From contig NW_003101681.1 in assembly GCF_000003855.2 (NCBI RefSeq), positions 918,539 through 982,538 on the forward strand: a stretch of 64,000 bases of DNA, in the 5' to 3' direction. The translations under genes and the position numbers were made by a program. The notes under the pieces are model-generated. The model saw nothing but the letters and a program-made list of their open reading frames with translations. It was not told the origin of the DNA and did not search any database. Origin of the DNA: Blastomyces gilchristii SLH14081. Its lineage: Eukaryota; Ascomycota; Eurotiomycetes; Onygenales; Ajellomycetaceae. Shown piece after piece: positions 62,300-64,000 of this stretch (position 1 is the stretch's first letter; each line of letters starts with the position of its first letter).

Positions 62300-62960
62300 A
62301 GTATTATCTCACAGGAAGACATTATGTCAGCTCTGACAAGAAGCTCAGATGCTTAAGTGGTACAGAGTGAGAATCTTGAAGCTTCAAGTATTGACAGATT
62401 CTATCAAGACTGAGAAGATCCTTCTTATTTATCTGTAAAAGAAGATGAAAGTGTGAATCTCTGAGATAAAAAAATATCTCAGAATGACTGATCTCAAGAA
62501 GAGATCAGCTGACACTGCTGTTGAAAGCACTGTGAAGATAAATTACTGATTGAAGAGAATCTTGCTTCAATTGAAGCAGATAATTAAGATACTTTATAAA
62601 TTGATAAGTTGATAACTTTATACATCTCTCCTGCTCTTCTACAGCACAGTGCTAACTTCTCAGCAGGTAAAGATACTGATGCTGAAGACTTCAACAGTGA
62701 AGAATGAGTTTGATAAGAATATGATTATTAATGAGTAGACTCTGATTCTCTTTTTACTTTTTTAATAAGCTGTGACTCTATTAGAATAGCAGCAGCTCAC
62801 AGATTAATAATATTATTCTTATTAATTTCAAATATTTCTTTCTCTTAACTGCTTCAGAAATTTTACACTTGTGTAGTCTCATTAAACTTTTAAAAACTCT
62901 TTGAGAGAAAATAGAAGAAGAGTGCTACAGAGTTCATAAGACACTGACTCATCACTGTAA
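62300..62960 (+). pseudogene. Unidentified coding-like stretch B, antisense to Gypsy-1 pol
   Basis: Read on the + strand: SALTRSSDA, ENLEASSIDRFYQD, YLSVKEDESVNL, LLIEENLASIEADN, KDTDAEDFNSEE. Stops fall mostly at TGA, the expected fate of Trp codons. Copy E keeps the same residues in the matching frame (minus strand, ~15,900-16,255), which argues for past coding. The ATG at 62,325 is not shared by copy E, so the true start is unknown. It is divergent from stretch A. No family recognised. Confidence 0.4.
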
Positions 62961-63059
62961 GATTATCCCTAAAAAAAATCCTTTGAGAAAAAATGAGAAG
63001 TCTTAAATAGTATTTCTTGTTCAATATCTCTGATGTGTAGTGAGACAGTCTCTACTAGC

Positions 63060-64000
63060 TATCTTATAGCTTGCAATCTCTTTCTCAGCATTTTTCAAAT
63101 GCTTAAGCAGTTCTTATAAATTCTCTGATAATGAATAATCTTCTTATTTTATAAGATATTAAAGCTTACTGTAATATATTCACTTATTCAATATTTTCTT
63201 CATAAGATATTCAGTATCACTCTTAATCTTGATATTATCTGACTGAGACAGCTCTGCTCTGAGACATTGCTCATAGAGCTTTAAATAGAAAATGTGAAAA
63301 ATAGAATGAATTGATTTCAATTCTGAGAATAATTTTAACTTATATATCTGCTTATTCATCACTTTTATTACTGAGAAACATTCTAGTCATCACTCACTGA
63401 GCTTCTTATATAGTCTTATTATCTTGATATTCTTTGCTGAAAGTAGTACTTAATTCTCTATTAAGAACTTCATTAAAAGATGTTTTCAATTATAGTATTC
63501 TGTCTACTATTTCTAAGTACAGTGAATGCTTTTCACTATCTTCTTATAAATTTTATTTAAAAGTTTCAATCTTGCTTTTACTTCTGATACTGAGAAGTAC
63601 TCTGTTCTTTGTATCTATTTGACATTCTGACTGTCTATTCTCTTCTTTAAAATATTGTCTGTGACATCACTGAGTAATGAAGAATTATATTTATAATAAG
63701 TATAGAAAGAAGATATCTTTAAGATTACATTCTTTATATTATTATATATGAATTCAGTGATCAGAAGATGTTTAGATTAATTATTCTGATAATATAAATA
63801 GAATACTTGAAGATGCTGTTTTAATGTCTGATTCTGATATTCAGTCTGATTATCTGTCTGTGAATGAAATACAGTACTGAGAAGATGCCTTATTATAAGA
63901 TAATAGTAAAAGATCAATCAGTATTTACTGATGAAGAGAGATTCTTGATCTGTTATTAACAACTTCAGAGCACTATGATTATAAATAATAATATTTAAAA
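63060..64000 (-). pseudogene. Chromodomain and integrase of Gypsy-1 copy F (partial)
   Basis: The minus strand shows KLKLFSELKSIHSIFHIFYL (63,250-63,345), the integrase end, then KSDTEYLMKKILN, the chromodomain start. Upstream to 64,000 lies the decayed integrase C-terminal part matching 14,640-15,250 of copy E. The gene continues out of the window. Confidence 0.82.

Larger units (their letters stand above)
60711..64000 (-). mobile_element. Gypsy-1 copy F: chromovirus, 3' half in window
   Basis: The 3' LTR is 60,711-61,397 (TGTAACGTGGCGGAACC is the terminal end, read in reverse), then the 3' region with stretches A and B, the chromodomain (~63,060-63,240) and integrase (~63,250 to the window end). 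It matches copy E throughout. It inserted into the right LTR of Gypsy-2 copy D. Confidence 0.85.

Overview
The window looks like part of a filamentous ascomycete (Pezizomycotina) genome. It carries a relic of a fungal DUF3435 tyrosine recombinase, two relics of FunK1 fungus-specific kinases, chromodomain Ty3/Gypsy elements, a Tad/I-like LINE with a (TAA)n tail and a hAT transposon family. A Eurotiomycete is plausible but not proven. No intact host gene is visible, and I find no RNA genes or CRISPR array.

Layout. (1) 1-895: AT-rich sequence holding the end of a hAT-derived MITE. (2) ~896-10,640: an island of normal composition with a broken DUF3435 gene (1060-3694, +), a fragment of a FunK1 kinase (4911-5110, -), a longer broken FunK1 gene (5551-8006, -, crossed by a 100-N gap) and a truncated but little-mutated Gypsy pol without integrase (~8530-10,502, +). 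(3) 10,640-64,000: about 53 kb of AT-rich DNA made almost wholly of mutated transposons. CC, GG and CG are scarce, and coding frames are interrupted mostly by TGA at Trp positions and TAA/TAG at Gln positions, as expected from RIP-like C-to-T change on both strands.

The AT-rich block resolves into two nested stacks, each join supported by target-site duplications where both sides are in the window. Stack 1 (13.2-50.3 kb): a 5'-truncated chromovirus (Gypsy-1 copy E, +) contains a second chromovirus (Gypsy-2a, -, LTRs at 16,711 and 48,810). Gypsy-2a contains LINE-1 (-), which contains full-length LINE-2 (+). Gypsy-2a also contains a hAT DNA transposon, which contains a complete Gypsy-2 (copy B, -). 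Stack 2 (51.4 kb to beyond the window): Gypsy-3 (-) > LINE-3 (-) > Gypsy-2 copy D (+) > Gypsy-1 copy F (-), open on the right.

MITEs with 8-bp duplications share their ends with the hAT element and appear to be its deletion derivatives. Points most worth a second look: the captain-like DUF3435 relic, the hAT/MITE family, the mutation context and its spared islands (LINE 5' ends, one LTR half, one MITE), and two unidentified coding stretches conserved in the 3' part of both Gypsy-1 copies.
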